Notes under the pieces: generated by a model
Database searches by the model: none
Told to the model about the DNA's origin: nothing
Seen by the model: the letters and a program-made list of their open reading frames with translations, nothing else
Position numbers and translations under genes: made by a program
Origin: Xenophilus azovorans DSM 13620
Lineage (GTDB): Bacteria > Pseudomonadota > Gammaproteobacteria > Burkholderiales > Burkholderiaceae_C
Reading direction: 5' to 3'
Assembly (NCBI RefSeq): GCF_000745855.1
Contig: NZ_JQKD01000008.1
Coordinates: forward strand, 124,001 to 188,000
DNA: 64,000 nucleotides
Shown here: one piece after another, positions 63,135 to 64,000 of the stretch
Layout: the number at the start of each line of letters is the position of its first letter
How positions within the stretch are numbered: the stretch's first letter is position 1

Positions 63135-64000
63135 GTGGTGGCGCAGGACACGCTGTCTTCCGTTGTCGCCGAGCATGCCGAGGAAGCGGCCTTCCTCTGG
63201 CTCCAGCGCACGCATGCCGTCCAGGCGCCCCACTATTCGCCGCGGCAGTTCGCCGACCTGGACGAGCGCCTGGCGGCCCACATCGATGGCCTGCGGGTGG
63301 CGGGCGACGACGGCTGGCAGTGCGCAGCCGAGGCACTGGAGAACGAGGGCCCGGAGGACTTCTTCCCCGCGGCCGTGCTGGCCATCGAGTCTGCCGACGG
63401 GCGCTTCGACGACCTGCTCGCGCGGGCGAAGGCGGCGCCCCATGCCGTGGCCGGGCTGGTGTCCGCGCTGGGCTGGGTCGAGCCGGCGCACCTGGGCCAC
63501 CGCGTCAAGGCGCTGCTGGGCGGCGAGGCGCCGTTGGCGCGCAAGCTGGGCATCGCGGCCTGCGCGCTGCACCGGCGCGACCCGGGCACCGTGCTCGATG
63601 CAGCGCTGGCCGACGAGGCGGACAGCGTGCGCATCCGAGCGCTGCGGGCGGCTGGCGAGCTGGGCCGCACCGACCTGCTGCCGCGCATGTCGGCGCTGCT
63701 CGGCGAGGCCAAGCCCGAACTGCGCTTCTGGGCGGCCTGGTCGGCGGTGCTGCTGGGCGACCGCGGCCACGCCCTCGACACGCTGCGCGCCTTCGCGCTG
63801 GAACCCGGCCCGCGGCAGATGCGGGCCTTCCAGCTCGCGCTGCAGGCGCTGGACGTCGGCGCCGGCCATGCGCTGCTGTCCGAATGCACCGGGCTGCCCG
63901 GCGCGGCGAGGCTTCGTATCGTGGGTGCCGGCTTCGTCGGCGACGCGCGCTATGCGCCCTGGCTGATCGAGCAGATGGCGCAGCCTGCCACGGCGCGCAT
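63135..64000 (+). CDS. TIGR02270-like HEAT-repeat protein, 3' end outside window
   Basis: At least 288 codons from GTG 63135 (a second GTG follows at once); no ATG start fits, and the frame runs off the window. GGGGGC lies a few bases upstream. Starts VAQDTLSSVVAEHAEEAAFLWLQR and continues with paired helices typical of HEAT-like repeats (LGIAACALHRRDPGTVLDAAL, ADSVRIRALRAAGELGRTDLLPRMSALL, FWAAWSAVLLG). This matches the TIGR02270 family found with DUF2169/DUF4150 T6SS islands. Function unknown; scaffold or chaperone suspected. Confidence 0.75.
   Translation, partial: MVAQDTLSSVVAEHAEEAAFLWLQRTHAVQAPHYSPRQFADLDERLAAHIDGLRVAGDDGWQCAAEALENEGPEDFFPAAVLAIESADGRFDDLLARAKAAPHAVAGLVSALGWVEPAHLGHRVKALLGGEAPLARKLGIAACALHRRDPGTVLDAALADEADSVRIRALRAAGELGRTDLLPRMSALLGEAKPELRFWAAWSAVLLGDRGHALDTLRAFALEPGPRQMRAFQLALQALDVGAGHALLSECTGLPGAARLRIVGAGFVGDARYAPWLIEQMAQPATAR

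Overview
The window is very GC-rich DNA (by eye about 70% or more) with dense, overlapping genes. Its gene families (LigD of PE-Lig-Pol order, type VI secretion genes with TagF, TagJ and PpkA, ShlB/FHA two-partner secretion, hybrid kinases next to substrate-binding proteins) fit a beta-proteobacterium of the Burkholderiales, most likely a Comamonadaceae-like genus. This is inference; no rRNA or housekeeping marker is present. No tRNA, rRNA, CRISPR array or complete transposase-bearing insertion sequence was seen.

Layout. 1-2190: 3' part of ligD. 2350-11476: a three-gene + strand operon of an exported TPR-CHAT (caspase-like) protein, a TpsB outer-membrane translocator and a 1748-aa TpsA adhesin. 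11500-14881: three glycosyltransferases. 14878-21222: two hybrid histidine kinases, each next to a periplasmic substrate-binding protein. 21552-45280: a T6SS structural locus in the order tssK-tssL-tssM-tagF-ppkA-mltA-(sigma-like)-(TM protein)-(caspase)-hcp-(unknown)-tagJ-tssE-tssF-tssG-clpV. 45300-64000: the T6SS spike and cargo island, with an M35 metallopeptidase and lipoprotein, a TPR-methyltransferase, two vgrG genes, two DUF2169 genes, pentapeptide-repeat proteins, DUF3540, two DUF4150 PAAR-like proteins (one fused to a putative VRR-NUC nuclease), a DUF3396 immunity-like protein, and a TIGR02270-like gene cut by the window end.

How it works together. Baseplate (K, E, F, G), membrane complex (L, M), recycling ATPase (ClpV), tube (Hcp) and spike (VgrG, PAAR-like) genes are present. 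TssA, TssB, TssC and TssJ are not in the window, so the system must be completed elsewhere. PpkA and TagF, with a Thr motif at the TssL N-terminus, suggest threonine-phosphorylation control. An unusual block of sigma-like factor, single-TM protein and secreted caspase-like protease sits inside the structural operon and may be a proteolytic regulatory circuit.

Undescribed-looking DNA elements include a 266-bp three-level nested inverted repeat between tssG and clpV, and two families of dispersed structured repeats whose stems differ by compensatory changes while their loops stay the same. One copy is inserted in frame in tssM. A roughly 25-bp motif is shared by the upstream regions of the CHAT/TPS operon and the tssK operon.
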